A stretch of 12,048 bases of DNA. It comes from Bacillota bacterium. Its GTDB lineage: Bacteria > Bacillota > Clostridia > Saccharofermentanales > Fastidiosipilaceae. The position numbers were made by a program, and so were the translations under genes. Every line of letters starts with the position of its first letter. Position 1 is the stretch's first letter. The stretch spans positions 1 through 12,048 of the forward strand of contig JAEZYR010000120.1 in assembly GCA_023442635.1 (NCBI GenBank), given 5' to 3'. Below the pieces are notes generated by a model. That model had not been told where the DNA came from, did no database searches, and saw nothing but the letters and a program-made list of their open reading frames with translations. This document shows, piece by piece, positions 1-6,199 of the stretch.

Positions 1-73
1 GGACTGTGAGCCCTGAGCCTAGCGTCTAGCTTGGCTAAGTCCCCAGTTTCTGGTTTTGGCTTTGAGCCAAAGT

Positions 74-115
74 AAAACCGCAGCTGTTGCCCTAAGGCGA
101 CAACTGCGGTTTTTT
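74..115 (+). terminator. Strong intrinsic terminator, bidirectional
   Basis: An 18-bp inverted repeat (AAAACCGCAGCTGTTGCC against GGCGACAACTGCGGTTTT) with one C-A mismatch and one G-U pair closes a CTAA loop and runs into six T on the plus strand. The minus-strand copy ends in TTTT. It can terminate a plus-strand gene lying left of the window, and it can stop leftward read-through from the MsrAB gene, whose stop codon is about 130 nt away. The remainder of 1-245 shows no convincing gene. Confidence 0.85.
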
Positions 116-245
116 GTGGCGCTTTGGCGACGGCGAAGGCTAGGCTCGTATGATGGCCACGCGGCCTAGATACGACTGAACGCCAGACCTAGACTAGGAG
201 CCGCCTATCGGGTCTGCCTACTGGCTGGCCTTTTGGCTCGATAAC

Positions 246-1502
246 TTAGGCCTTGCCCTTCATGCGGCGATCCTCGCCCTCTTGGCTATGGCGCCCCTTT
301 GGGCCTTGCAAATAAGCCTGATCGGGATTCACCTGATCCATGTAATCGCCGTAGCCCGCTGCCTCCATTTCCTCATATGGAATAAAGCGCAGCGCGGCCG
401 AGTTGATGCAATAACGCAATCCGCCAGCCTCTTCGGGACCGTCCTCAAACACATGCCCCAAATGGCTGTCACCCAAAGCTGAGCGAACCTCGGTACGCAA
501 CATGTGATGGCTGCTGTCTTCGTATTGGGCGAGGAGCTCATCGGCGAGTGGGGCTGTAAAAGCAGGCCAACCACAGCCGCTATCGTATTTTTGATTGGAA
601 CTAAAGAGCGGCTCGCCTGTCGTAATATCCACATAGATGCCTGGGCGCGTTTCGTCATAATAGGCATTCTGAAAAGGCGCCTCGGTGGCCGACTCTTGCG
701 TGACCTTGAACTGCTGAGGGGTCAGGCGCTTGCGCAAGCTCTCGGGATCGGCCTTTGTCCAGCGCTGCTGGCTCTTTTCGGATGATGACATGTTGCTTTC
801 CTCCTTGCTCTGGGTGGGTTGACTTGACTTAGACGCCGCCTCTAGGTCAGGCGAAAGCGTCGCGGCTTGAGACCTCGTATCGCTTTTTTGAGTCTCTGCG
901 TCAGGTTCTGTTTTCGCTAGGCTGAGCCCCTCCAAGCGGCTCAGGTCTACAGAAGAGTAAGCGCCAGGATCTCGACAGAGGCGCTGCTGATGCTGGGGTT
1001 CGGCCGCCTGCCAATTGAGAAGGGGTCCAAAAGCGGTGGTCAGGCGCTTGTCGTGGCGCTGGCGCTCGGCCTCGATGGCCTTCTCGATGATGGGCGCGTC
1101 CTCATCTTCAACGAAGAAAATGCCGTGCTGAAAAGCTGGCCCCCAGTCAGGCCCCTGATGATTTTCGGCGCAAGGATCCACGATGTCAAAAAACGCGCTC
1201 AAAATGGCGTCGAGGCTCAAGCGCTTGGGATCGTAGCAGACCTTGACCCCGAGCAAGGCACCAATCTCATCATAGACAACGCGCTCATAAGTGAGCTTTC
1301 GCTCGCGGCCATTGATATAGCCGCATTCTGTGCGCAGCACGCCCTCAAGTCGACTAAAAAAGGCCTCCGTTCCCCAAAAGTGACCAGCGGCCAAATAAAT
1401 TTCGCGGAGGTGGCCGAGGGCAAGCTCTGTCGCAGCGCGAGTTGGGCTGAGGACGTCTGGGGAAGATGATGGGGTAGGCTTGGGCTTTGAGGTTGAGGCC
1501 AT
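246..1502 (-). CDS. msrAB: MsrA-MsrB fusion protein with degenerate MsrA domain
   Basis: Fusion of two methionine sulfoxide reductase domains, 418 aa from the chosen start, predicted cytosolic with no signal peptide. The start at 1502 is preferred over the ATG at 1523 because AAAGGAG lies 6 nt upstream of it and a likely -10 box would put transcription almost on the 1523 codon. The MsrA domain (about residues 30-180) keeps the fold signature (FWGTE, GY.NG, TY, QG.D.G, AE.QHQQ). However, the catalytic Cys of GCFWG is His41, the Glu of GHAE is Leu84, and the Tyr of QYRS is Phe124; Tyr72 and Asp119 remain. Ser/Glu/Gln-rich linker: residues about 185-245. The MsrB domain (about 255-375) is intact: SGCGWPAF with Cys310, SHLGHVF, and RYCINSAALRF with catalytic Cys365. 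It should reduce methionine-R-sulfoxide; reduction of the S form by the MsrA domain is doubtful. An internal ribosome site could also yield free MsrB. The gene lies downstream of the serpin gene, same strand. Confidence 0.93.
   Translation of the reverse strand: MASTSKPKPTPSSSPDVLSPTRAATELALGHLREIYLAAGHFWGTEAFFSRLEGVLRTECGYINGRERKLTYERVVYDEIGALLGVKVCYDPKRLSLDAILSAFFDIVDPCAENHQGPDWGPAFQHGIFFVEDEDAPIIEKAIEAERQRHDKRLTTAFGPLLNWQAAEPQHQQRLCRDPGAYSSVDLSRLEGLSLAKTEPDAETQKSDTRSQAATLSPDLEAASKSSQPTQSKEESNMSSSEKSQQRWTKADPESLRKRLTPQQFKVTQESATEAPFQNAYYDETRPGIYVDITTGEPLFSSNQKYDSGCGWPAFTAPLADELLAQYEDSSHHMLRTEVRSALGDSHLGHVFEDGPEEAGGLRYCINSAALRFIPYEEMEAAGYGDYMDQVNPDQAYLQGPKGRHSQEGEDRRMKGKA
791..806 (-). promoter_or_regulatory. 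Internal ribosome binding site and ATG for stand-alone MsrB
   Basis: Reading the minus strand, AAGGAGG (806-800) is followed after 8 nt by an in-frame ATG (791-789), codon 238 of the fusion. Translation from here would give a 181-aa protein starting MSSSEKSQQRW, which is a complete MsrB. The site sits at the end of the low-complexity linker, exactly at the domain boundary. This suggests either dual translation or a gene that was once separate and became fused in frame. Whether it is used cannot be told from sequence. Confidence 0.6.
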
Positions 1503-1530
1503 GGTGGGCTCCTTTGCTCGCATTTTCTTT

Positions 1531-1536
1531 ATTGTA
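1531..1536 (-). promoter_or_regulatory. Possible -10 box for msrAB
   Basis: The minus strand reads TACAAT, one mismatch from TATAAT, about 29 nt upstream of the preferred start. No good -35 hexamer is found 16-18 nt further upstream (TGGAGC is the nearest). If used, transcription would begin near 1524, which supports translation from 1502. This is a weak call. Confidence 0.3.
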
Positions 1537-1619
1537 CTGAAAGCCAGAGCGGTGCTCCATCTAGAAAGCTACACATAACTGAGCAATGAACACCCCAGCA
1601 AAGAGGCGGCGCTCAGACG

Positions 1620-1655
1620 AAGAAGCGCGCCCCCGTAAAGGAGGGCACGCTTCTT
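1620..1655 (-). terminator. Terminator-like hairpin after the serpin gene
   Basis: AAGAAGCGCGCCC pairs with GGGCACGCTTCTT (13 bp, one mismatch) around a 10-nt loop, about 70 nt beyond the serpin stop codon. The tract after the stem on the minus strand is only moderately T-rich (CTTCTTCGTCT), so termination may be partial. Some transcription could then pass from the serpin gene into msrAB. Confidence 0.55.
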
Positions 1656-1722
1656 GGAAATCCCTGATGAGGGGGTGCTAGCGCCTGACCGACTAGCCGA
1701 GGCCAGTTGAGCCTAGTCTTTC

Positions 1723-3111
1723 TTAGTTGTCTGTCAGACTGGCCACGAGGCCTAGCAAGAGGGGGATACCCGCATCATCTCTTAGACAATAAAGGAAGGG
1801 GCGGTCAAAGTTCAGCTCCAAAAGAGGCAGATCGGGCAAGTTGGTTGCGCACTCGGCAACAACAGCGGTATAAGCCGCGGCGGAAACCCCGTCTTCGTTG
1901 ACGTCGATGGCGCTGGCTTGGACGATATCGCTAATGGGTAGGCTGGCTTTCTCTAGCAGCTGATCCAGGCTTGCCCCTGGCGAGAAGAAGGCCTCTGCGC
2001 CCAAAGTTTCGGCCTGCTTTTTCAGCGAAAAATCACCTTTGGCCTTGAAACGAGGCAGGGCAAGTTGCAATTGATAGGCCTTGGCTTCGCCGCCCTCAAA
2101 GGCAAGCTGCAAGTCCTCAGGATTGCTCAAAAGAGGCTTGAGTTTAGCGGTCTCCGCAGGCAAAAAGACTTGCAAGTCGCCATGCATGAGCGGCAGGTCG
2201 AGACGCTGACCGAGTGCACTCTCATACACGCTGGAGTTGGGGAAGTATTGCCGCATGAAAGGCGCACGTTCTGTTTGGCCATCGAGCTTAGTAAAGACCT
2301 GCTCCTGACTTTGATTGCTGTCAAAGGCCTGCACCCAACTGGACTTGAAGTAGAAGCAGTTCATGAGGACGGCCAGGTTCTCATCGTCCAATTGTGGGGC
2401 TGCGGTGATTAAATCGTGGGTCTTGTCTTTGAGATATTGCCCCATCTCGCTTTGGGCTGGCTCGGGGAAGGTCAGCTGGAAGACATCGGCTTTGAGCTTG
2501 TTTTTGACTTCTTCTTCATAAGCTGACTGCAGAGGGAAGGCATGTTTTTGGTTAAGCCAAAGGCTGTTCAGACTGACATAAGCCTCTTCTGAACCGTCGG
2601 CTGAGACATCCTGCGTGCTGCTCGTGGGGTCGGCATATAAGATCTGGTGTGCCTGCAAAGCAGCGAGCAGCGCTACCCCGTCCTGGCCGACCATTTCCTG
2701 AATGGCCTGTTGGAGCTGAGGATTGGCTGCAGGCCAGGCCAAGGCTAGGGCAGAGGCCAGACTAAAAGCAGAAATCGATTGATTTTGTGAGCCTTCGCTT
2801 GCCTTGCCCTGCTCTGCCATGAGGCTAGAGGCGAGCCGATAGGACAGCTTGTTGAGCGTGCGAGCCAATGCTTCGAGTTGGCTAGCCTTGGCCTCGTCAT
2901 CAGTTGGAGCAGTCGGAGTCTGAGACAAAGCAGGACTAGGCTCCTGACTTCCTGGCGTGCTAGGCTCTGATGAGGAGCTGAGGCTATCGGAGGCGGAAGC
3001 GGGGCTATGGGGCTTGCTGCCAGGCGACGTGGGCTGGCTTTGACAGGCTGTCAGCGTAAGGACTAAGAGCAGCGCAAGGCTAGGGAGAAGGCGGCGTCTT
3101 TTGATTGTCAT
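1723..3111 (-). CDS. Serpin-family protease inhibitor, lipoprotein
   Basis: 462-aa serpin, predicted to be lipid-anchored on the outer face of the membrane. Residues 1-23 form a lipoprotein signal (KRRR, hydrophobic core, lipobox LTAC with Cys23). Residues 24-75 are a Ser/Pro/Thr-rich tether. The serpin fold covers about 78-460. Recognisable marks are NCFYFKSSW (251-259), the PFMRQ strand, LPRFKAKGDFSL (352-363) and the FDRPFLYCL C-terminal strand. The hinge of the reactive-centre loop is NEDGVSAAAYTAV (405-417), small residues at P12-P10 and Thr at P8, as in inhibitory serpins. The scissile bond falls near Ala422-Thr423, but the loop is about five residues longer than in alpha-1-antitrypsin, so P1 is uncertain. 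No Arg or Lys is nearby, which points to elastase- or chymotrypsin-like targets rather than trypsin-like ones. AGAAGG precedes the ATG by a normal distance. Serpins are sporadic in bacteria, so transfer or host adaptation is plausible. Confidence 0.92.
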   Translation of the reverse strand: MTIKRRRLLPSLALLLVLTLTACQSQPTSPGSKPHSPASASDSLSSSSEPSTPGSQEPSPALSQTPTAPTDDEAKASQLEALARTLNKLSYRLASSLMAEQGKASEGSQNQSISAFSLASALALAWPAANPQLQQAIQEMVGQDGVALLAALQAHQILYADPTSSTQDVSADGSEEAYVSLNSLWLNQKHAFPLQSAYEEEVKNKLKADVFQLTFPEPAQSEMGQYLKDKTHDLITAAPQLDDENLAVLMNCFYFKSSWVQAFDSNQSQEQVFTKLDGQTERAPFMRQYFPNSSVYESALGQRLDLPLMHGDLQVFLPAETAKLKPLLSNPEDLQLAFEGGEAKAYQLQLALPRFKAKGDFSLKKQAETLGAEAFFSPGASLDQLLEKASLPISDIVQASAIDVNEDGVSAAAYTAVVAECATNLPDLPLLELNFDRPFLYCLRDDAGIPLLLGLVASLTDN

Positions 3112-3518
3112 AAAGCTTTCCTTCTTTCAGCAAAGCAGACCAGCAAGGTGAAGACTTGAACGGCAGTCTAGGCCTTAGCTGCCTGCAGCTTATGCAATGC
3201 TTAGCTTCATTTTAAGAAAAAAGCCGCCTAGAGCTGTCTGTTAGCGCACAAGTTTTGGAGCTTGTCTGGCAGGGTCTTTACTGGGCGAAGCATGGGATAG
3301 AGCTCCAGTTAGCCTCAGAATACCAGAGCACAATTTTTTTCTGTGAGTATGCTCCACATGAAGCAAAGAGGAGAAAAGGGCAGTTCAGGCTCAAAAGAGG
3401 CGGCGAGCTTGGGCTCTGAGCCGACAACAATGATCAAGACACAGGTGGGGCTTTGTTTTCGGATCAAGCCCATTCTTAAAGAAAGCTTCTGTAAAGAGCG
3501 GTTTTGTAGCGAAAAGAC
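3112..3518. other. Intergenic region between serpin and ctsR
   Basis: No gene is supported in this roughly 400-nt stretch. It must hold the serpin promoter on the minus strand. A TAAAAT candidate -10 occurs around 3210, but no matching -35 is seen, so I do not call a promoter. A minus-strand frame at 3315-3539 has a TTG start, no ribosome binding site and no family signature. Confidence 0.6.
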
Positions 3519-3546
3519 TTGACGCAAGAGGGAGATCAACTATAAT
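3519..3546 (+). promoter_or_regulatory. Sigma-A promoter of the ctsR operon
   Basis: A -35 TTGACG (3519-3524) and a perfect -10 TATAAT (3541-3546) are separated by 16 nt. Transcription should start near 3553, leaving a leader of about 70 nt before ctsR. This is the only strong vegetative promoter seen in the window and it drives the four-gene operon. Confidence 0.88.
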
Positions 3547-3563
3547 AGTCAAATAAAGTCAAA
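3547..3563 (+). promoter_or_regulatory. CtsR operator (heptad direct repeat)
   Basis: AGTCAAA TAA AGTCAAA is a perfect direct repeat of the CtsR heptad with the usual 3-nt spacing. It begins directly after the -10 box and covers the predicted transcription start. Bound CtsR would block RNA polymerase, giving negative autoregulation released by heat or protein stress. No second complete box was found elsewhere in the window. Confidence 0.95.
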
Positions 3564-3623
3564 GAAAATACAAAGTCCACGCTGTATGCGCGTGAAGATA
3601 TTGTGCCATGAGGAGGAAGGCAA

Positions 3624-4226
3624 ATGGCCCGGCTAAGCGATGTAATCGAAAAAATGATCAAGGATATGATCGAAGCCAATGGGGGACGTGTGGAACTGAC
3701 TCGAGGCGAACTGGCAGACCGCGTCAACTGCGTTCCATCGCAGATCACCTACGTGCTTTCAACGCGTTTCACGAGCGGGCAGGGCTACATTGTTGAGAGT
3801 AGGCGAGGCGGCGGTGGTTGGATTCGCATTCAGCGCATTCAGGCAGGGGATGGCCCTAAGGGCTATGTCATGCATGTACTCAATACCGTGGGCGACCACT
3901 TGACCCAGCACCAGGCCTCCATCTATCTCGGCAATTTTGTTGACTACGACATCTTGCCCAAAGCGACGGCCCAGCTGATCCAAGTTGCCTTGTCGGATCA
4001 GACCTTAGGACGCATTCCCCCACAGGCTCGCGACTATGTCCGCATGGATCTGATGAAGAACTTGCTGCTCAAGGCTGTTTTGGGCTTAGGTCCCAACAGC
4101 CGCCAGCCGCTGCAGAGCTCGCACGCTTTGATGCCTCTGACCGATGATTGGATGGAGATGATGGCGACAGCAGCTTCCTTTGATCGGTGTCTGTGGCCTA
4201 GGGAGGATGACGATGCCGACGAATAA
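3624..4226 (+). CDS. ctsR: CtsR, transcriptional repressor of class III heat-shock genes
   Basis: 200-aa dimeric winged helix-turn-helix repressor of clp genes. The start is fixed by AGGAGG (3611-3616) 7 nt upstream. The N-terminal DNA-binding domain (1-70) carries the recognition region CVPSQITYVLSTRFT (36-50) and the family's glycine-rich beta-wing, SRRGGGGWIRI (59-69). In Bacillus proteins the wing arginine matching Arg61 contacts DNA and is a target of McsB. The C-terminal dimerisation domain follows (about 75-160). Bacillus CtsR has about 154 residues. Here a further roughly 40 residues end in an acidic tail (REDDDADE), which I do not recognise. It is the first gene of the operon, has a CtsR box in its own promoter, and overlaps mcsA by 14 nt, implying translational coupling. 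Confidence 0.97.
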   Translation: MARLSDVIEKMIKDMIEANGGRVELTRGELADRVNCVPSQITYVLSTRFTSGQGYIVESRRGGGGWIRIQRIQAGDGPKGYVMHVLNTVGDHLTQHQASIYLGNFVDYDILPKATAQLIQVALSDQTLGRIPPQARDYVRMDLMKNLLLKAVLGLGPNSRQPLQSSHALMPLTDDWMEMMATAASFDRCLWPREDDDADE

Positions 4227-4896
4227 TTGGCCAGCTGATGGCCTAGACCTCCTGAATATGCTACTCGGCCTGACTGGAGGTGCAATGGATGCTGACTGGC
4301 AGCAAGCAGCCAGCCAGGTTTCGCGCCAAAACAGTCTGCGCTGCCCACATTGTGGCTTGACTTTTGAGGCCTTTTTGCAGGAACAGAAGTTTGGATGCGC
4401 GACCTGCTACAAGGCCTTCCGCCAGCAGTTGGGGTCTATTTGGGAACGTGTGCAGCGAGGCGAACATTATCTCGGTGACGGCATGCTAGCCATTCAGGAT
4501 CTAGATGAGATGTTTGGGGCAAAGTCAGCAGATGATGAGCTAAAGGCCGAAGAAGATGAGGCGGTCAGCCTGGTTTCTACAGCGGAGTGTGCGCCCACGG
4601 AAGAAGGCGCGCCCACAGAGGTGGAAGCCCCCACAGAGGAGGCTTCCTTGGGAGAGATAGAGCCAGTCGACTGCGACAGCTCTAGCGATGGATCTATAGA
4701 GGCGGCAAAGGCGATACAGGAGACGCCCAAGAAGCCAAGCAGACCCTCAGCCGCAGAGTTAGAACAACAGGCCATCGAGCAGCTGAGAGCCGAGCAGGCG
4801 GAGGCGATCGAGCGCGAAGACTACGAAGAAGCTGCCCGCTTGCGCGACGCCATTCGAGGCCTTTTGGGCCAGCCAACAGAGGCGGCTGAAGCTTAG
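4213..4896 (+). CDS. mcsA: McsA, activator of the McsB arginine kinase, short N-terminus
   Basis: 227-aa adaptor and activator of McsB. The ATG at 4213 is chosen because AGGGAGG lies 6 nt upstream; the ATG at 4207 directly abuts that site. One zinc finger is present, CPHC (Cys44, Cys47) and CATC (Cys62, Cys65), matching the second finger of Bacillus McsA. The first CxxC pair, which opens the Bacillus protein, is absent; the N-terminus instead begins with a short stretch ending in LDLLNMLLGL. Residues about 103-180 are a long acidic linker containing three six-residue repeats (APTEEG, APTEVE, APTEEA). A UVR-type coiled coil closes the protein (about 185-217, EREDYEEAARLRDAIR), as in McsA, UvrB and the ClpC middle domain. 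The gene sits between ctsR and mcsB in the standard order, so identity is firm, but the way it contacts McsB may differ from the two-finger family members. Confidence 0.92.
   Translation: MPTNNWPADGLDLLNMLLGLTGGAMDADWQQAASQVSRQNSLRCPHCGLTFEAFLQEQKFGCATCYKAFRQQLGSIWERVQRGEHYLGDGMLAIQDLDEMFGAKSADDELKAEEDEAVSLVSTAECAPTEEGAPTEVEAPTEEASLGEIEPVDCDSSSDGSIEAAKAIQETPKKPSRPSAAELEQQAIEQLRAEQAEAIEREDYEEAARLRDAIRGLLGQPTEAAEA
4591..4644 (+). repeat. Three 18-bp in-frame tandem repeats in mcsA
   Basis: Units begin at 4591, 4609 and 4627 with the core GC(G/C)CCCAC(G/A)GA(A/G), encoding APTEEG, APTEVE and APTEEA. The unit length is a multiple of three, so copy-number change would lengthen or shorten the acidic linker without breaking the frame. 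Confidence 0.85.
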
Positions 4897-4905
4897 AGTA
4901 AGACG

Positions 4906-4921
4906 AGGAGGGAGAGCGATA
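4906..4921 (+). promoter_or_regulatory. Ribosome binding site and ATA start of mcsB
   Basis: AGGAGG (4906-4911) is followed after 7 nt by ATA (4919-4921). In this frame there is no ATG, GTG or TTG between the upstream stop (TGA at 4784) and a TTG at 5072, which lies beyond conserved active-site sequence. Initiation at ATA gives (M)SWYNEKGPEAD, aligning with the usual McsB N-terminus. The ATA is thus the best-supported start, although non-canonical. Confidence 0.75.
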
Positions 4922-6199
4922 AGCTGGTACAACGAAAAAGGGCCTGAGGCTGACCGCATTCTAGCGAGTCGCGTACGGCTGGCGAGGAATTGCCCAGACG
5001 TCCTCTTTCCCCACCGCTGGCCTGACGAGGCGTCACGAAGTGCTGAGCCCTATCAGGCCTTTGTTCGGGAATTGGCTCAGGACTGCCAAGCGGCCGCCCA
5101 AAGCATGCAGAAGGCGACGGAGCTTTTGGATATTCCTTTGGCGGAGTTGACGGAAGTTGAGCAAGAAACCCTGCTTGAGCGACGGCTCGTGTCAGCCGAC
5201 TTTCTCGAGCAAAGCCATCCGAAGGCCTATCTCCTAAGCCGAGACGAAAAGTTGTCTGTGATGATAGGCGAAGAAGACCAGCTCCGCATTCAATCCCTGC
5301 ATCCAGGCTTTGATCTTTTGTCGGCCTATGCACAAGCAAAGGACATGGCGGATGCACTGGAACAGCGGCGACCCTTGGCCTTTGATGCCGATTTGGGTTA
5401 CCTGACGGCCTGCCCGAGCAATACGGGCAGTGGCATGCGCGTTTCGGTGATGGTTCATTTGCCAGCTCTGACAGAATCGCGGCAGATTGACCATCTGGCG
5501 CAACAGATGTCGAAGTTGGGCTATACCTTGCGCGGCTATCACGGGGAACACAGCGACCGCCAGACAGGGCTGGTTCAGCTCAGCAATCAGGTGACCTTAG
5601 GGGTCGACGATCGCGAATTGCTCAAGGAGTTTGTGCGCTTGATCCGCCGCATTCTCAAACTCGAAGATGAGGCGACCATGCGCTGGTTGGTTTCGGATCG
5701 TGAAAAGCTAGAAGATCGCTTGTGGCGTTCTTTGGGCGTCCTGATGCAAGCTCGCCTCTTGACTGCTGACGAAGCCAGGCACTGCTTGTCCGACCTTTAT
5801 CTGGGCTTGCGCATCGGTGTTTTGCCCCTCTGGCTCGAGACGAAGACACTGAGTCGCTTGTGGCTCTCTATTGAACCTGCCAATTTGCAGCGCTCGGTCG
5901 GCCGCCCCCTAGCAGCCAGAGACCGCGATCGGATTCGCGCCATGATTGTTCGCCAGACTTTGGATAGAGCCCGTGAGGCAACTGCCAGTCGGCAAAGAAT
6001 ATCTGACGCCACTTTGGCACCGCAAAGCAAGAAGTCAAAAGCAGGTGAGGACTACAGCCCTGTGACGGAGCCTATTCCGATAGATGAAACGCGTATCGGG
6101 CGCATACAGCGCTTTTTGCGCCAGGAAGAGATGCAGATGGCTCAGCAGCATCTGAACGATGACGAGATGGATCAAGAGGAGGAAGGAGACGAGATATGA
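4919..6199 (+). CDS. mcsB: McsB, protein-arginine kinase, AUA start
   Basis: 426-aa phosphagen-kinase-type enzyme that phosphorylates arginine residues of CtsR and of misfolded proteins, marking them for ClpC-ClpP. Visible family blocks: SRVRLARN (17-24), GEEDQLRIQ (117-125), YLTACPSNTGSG (161-172), GEHSD (209-213, catalytic Glu), LSNQVTLG (221-228) and the phosphoarginine-binding RDxxRA motif as RDRIRA (336-341). The usual NEEDH is GEEDQ here, so an Asn and a His are replaced near the active site. Bacillus McsB is about 363 aa; this one adds about 65-70 residues, ending in an acidic tail. The start is ATA at 4919 with an ideal ribosome site. A +1 frameshift from mcsA, whose last codons lie in the neighbouring frame, is a less likely way to reach this reading frame. 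The stop overlaps the clpC start as ATGA. Confidence 0.93.
   Translation: MSWYNEKGPEADRILASRVRLARNCPDVLFPHRWPDEASRSAEPYQAFVRELAQDCQAAAQSMQKATELLDIPLAELTEVEQETLLERRLVSADFLEQSHPKAYLLSRDEKLSVMIGEEDQLRIQSLHPGFDLLSAYAQAKDMADALEQRRPLAFDADLGYLTACPSNTGSGMRVSVMVHLPALTESRQIDHLAQQMSKLGYTLRGYHGEHSDRQTGLVQLSNQVTLGVDDRELLKEFVRLIRRILKLEDEATMRWLVSDREKLEDRLWRSLGVLMQARLLTADEARHCLSDLYLGLRIGVLPLWLETKTLSRLWLSIEPANLQRSVGRPLAARDRDRIRAMIVRQTLDRAREATASRQRISDATLAPQSKKSKAGEDYSPVTEPIPIDETRIGRIQRFLRQEEMQMAQQHLNDDEMDQEEEGDEI

Noticed and set aside
1380..1382. Selenocysteine at the MsrA catalytic position
   Set aside because: Some MsrA enzymes use Sec there, but the codon is CAC (His), not TGA.
990..1469. Plus-strand frame opposite msrAB
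   Set aside because: Shadow of the conserved MsrA domain frame on the other strand.
1503..1523. ATG at 1523 as the msrAB start
   Set aside because: It has no Shine-Dalgarno and would lie almost at the predicted transcription start; the ATG at 1502 has AAAGGAG 6 nt upstream.
1803..1809. GGTCAAA as a second CtsR box
   Set aside because: A single heptad without a partner, inside the serpin coding region; CtsR needs the tandem repeat.
3315..3539. 74-residue minus-strand frame between serpin and ctsR
   Set aside because: TTG start without a ribosome site, no recognisable domain, and it overlaps the ctsR promoter.
4180..4212. Earlier ATG starts for mcsA at 4180 and 4207
   Set aside because: The ribosome binding site AGGGAGG (4200-4206) is correctly spaced only for the ATG at 4213.
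5072..6199. mcsB starting at TTG 5072
   Set aside because: This would remove the conserved SRVRLARN nucleotide-binding segment and has no ribosome site.
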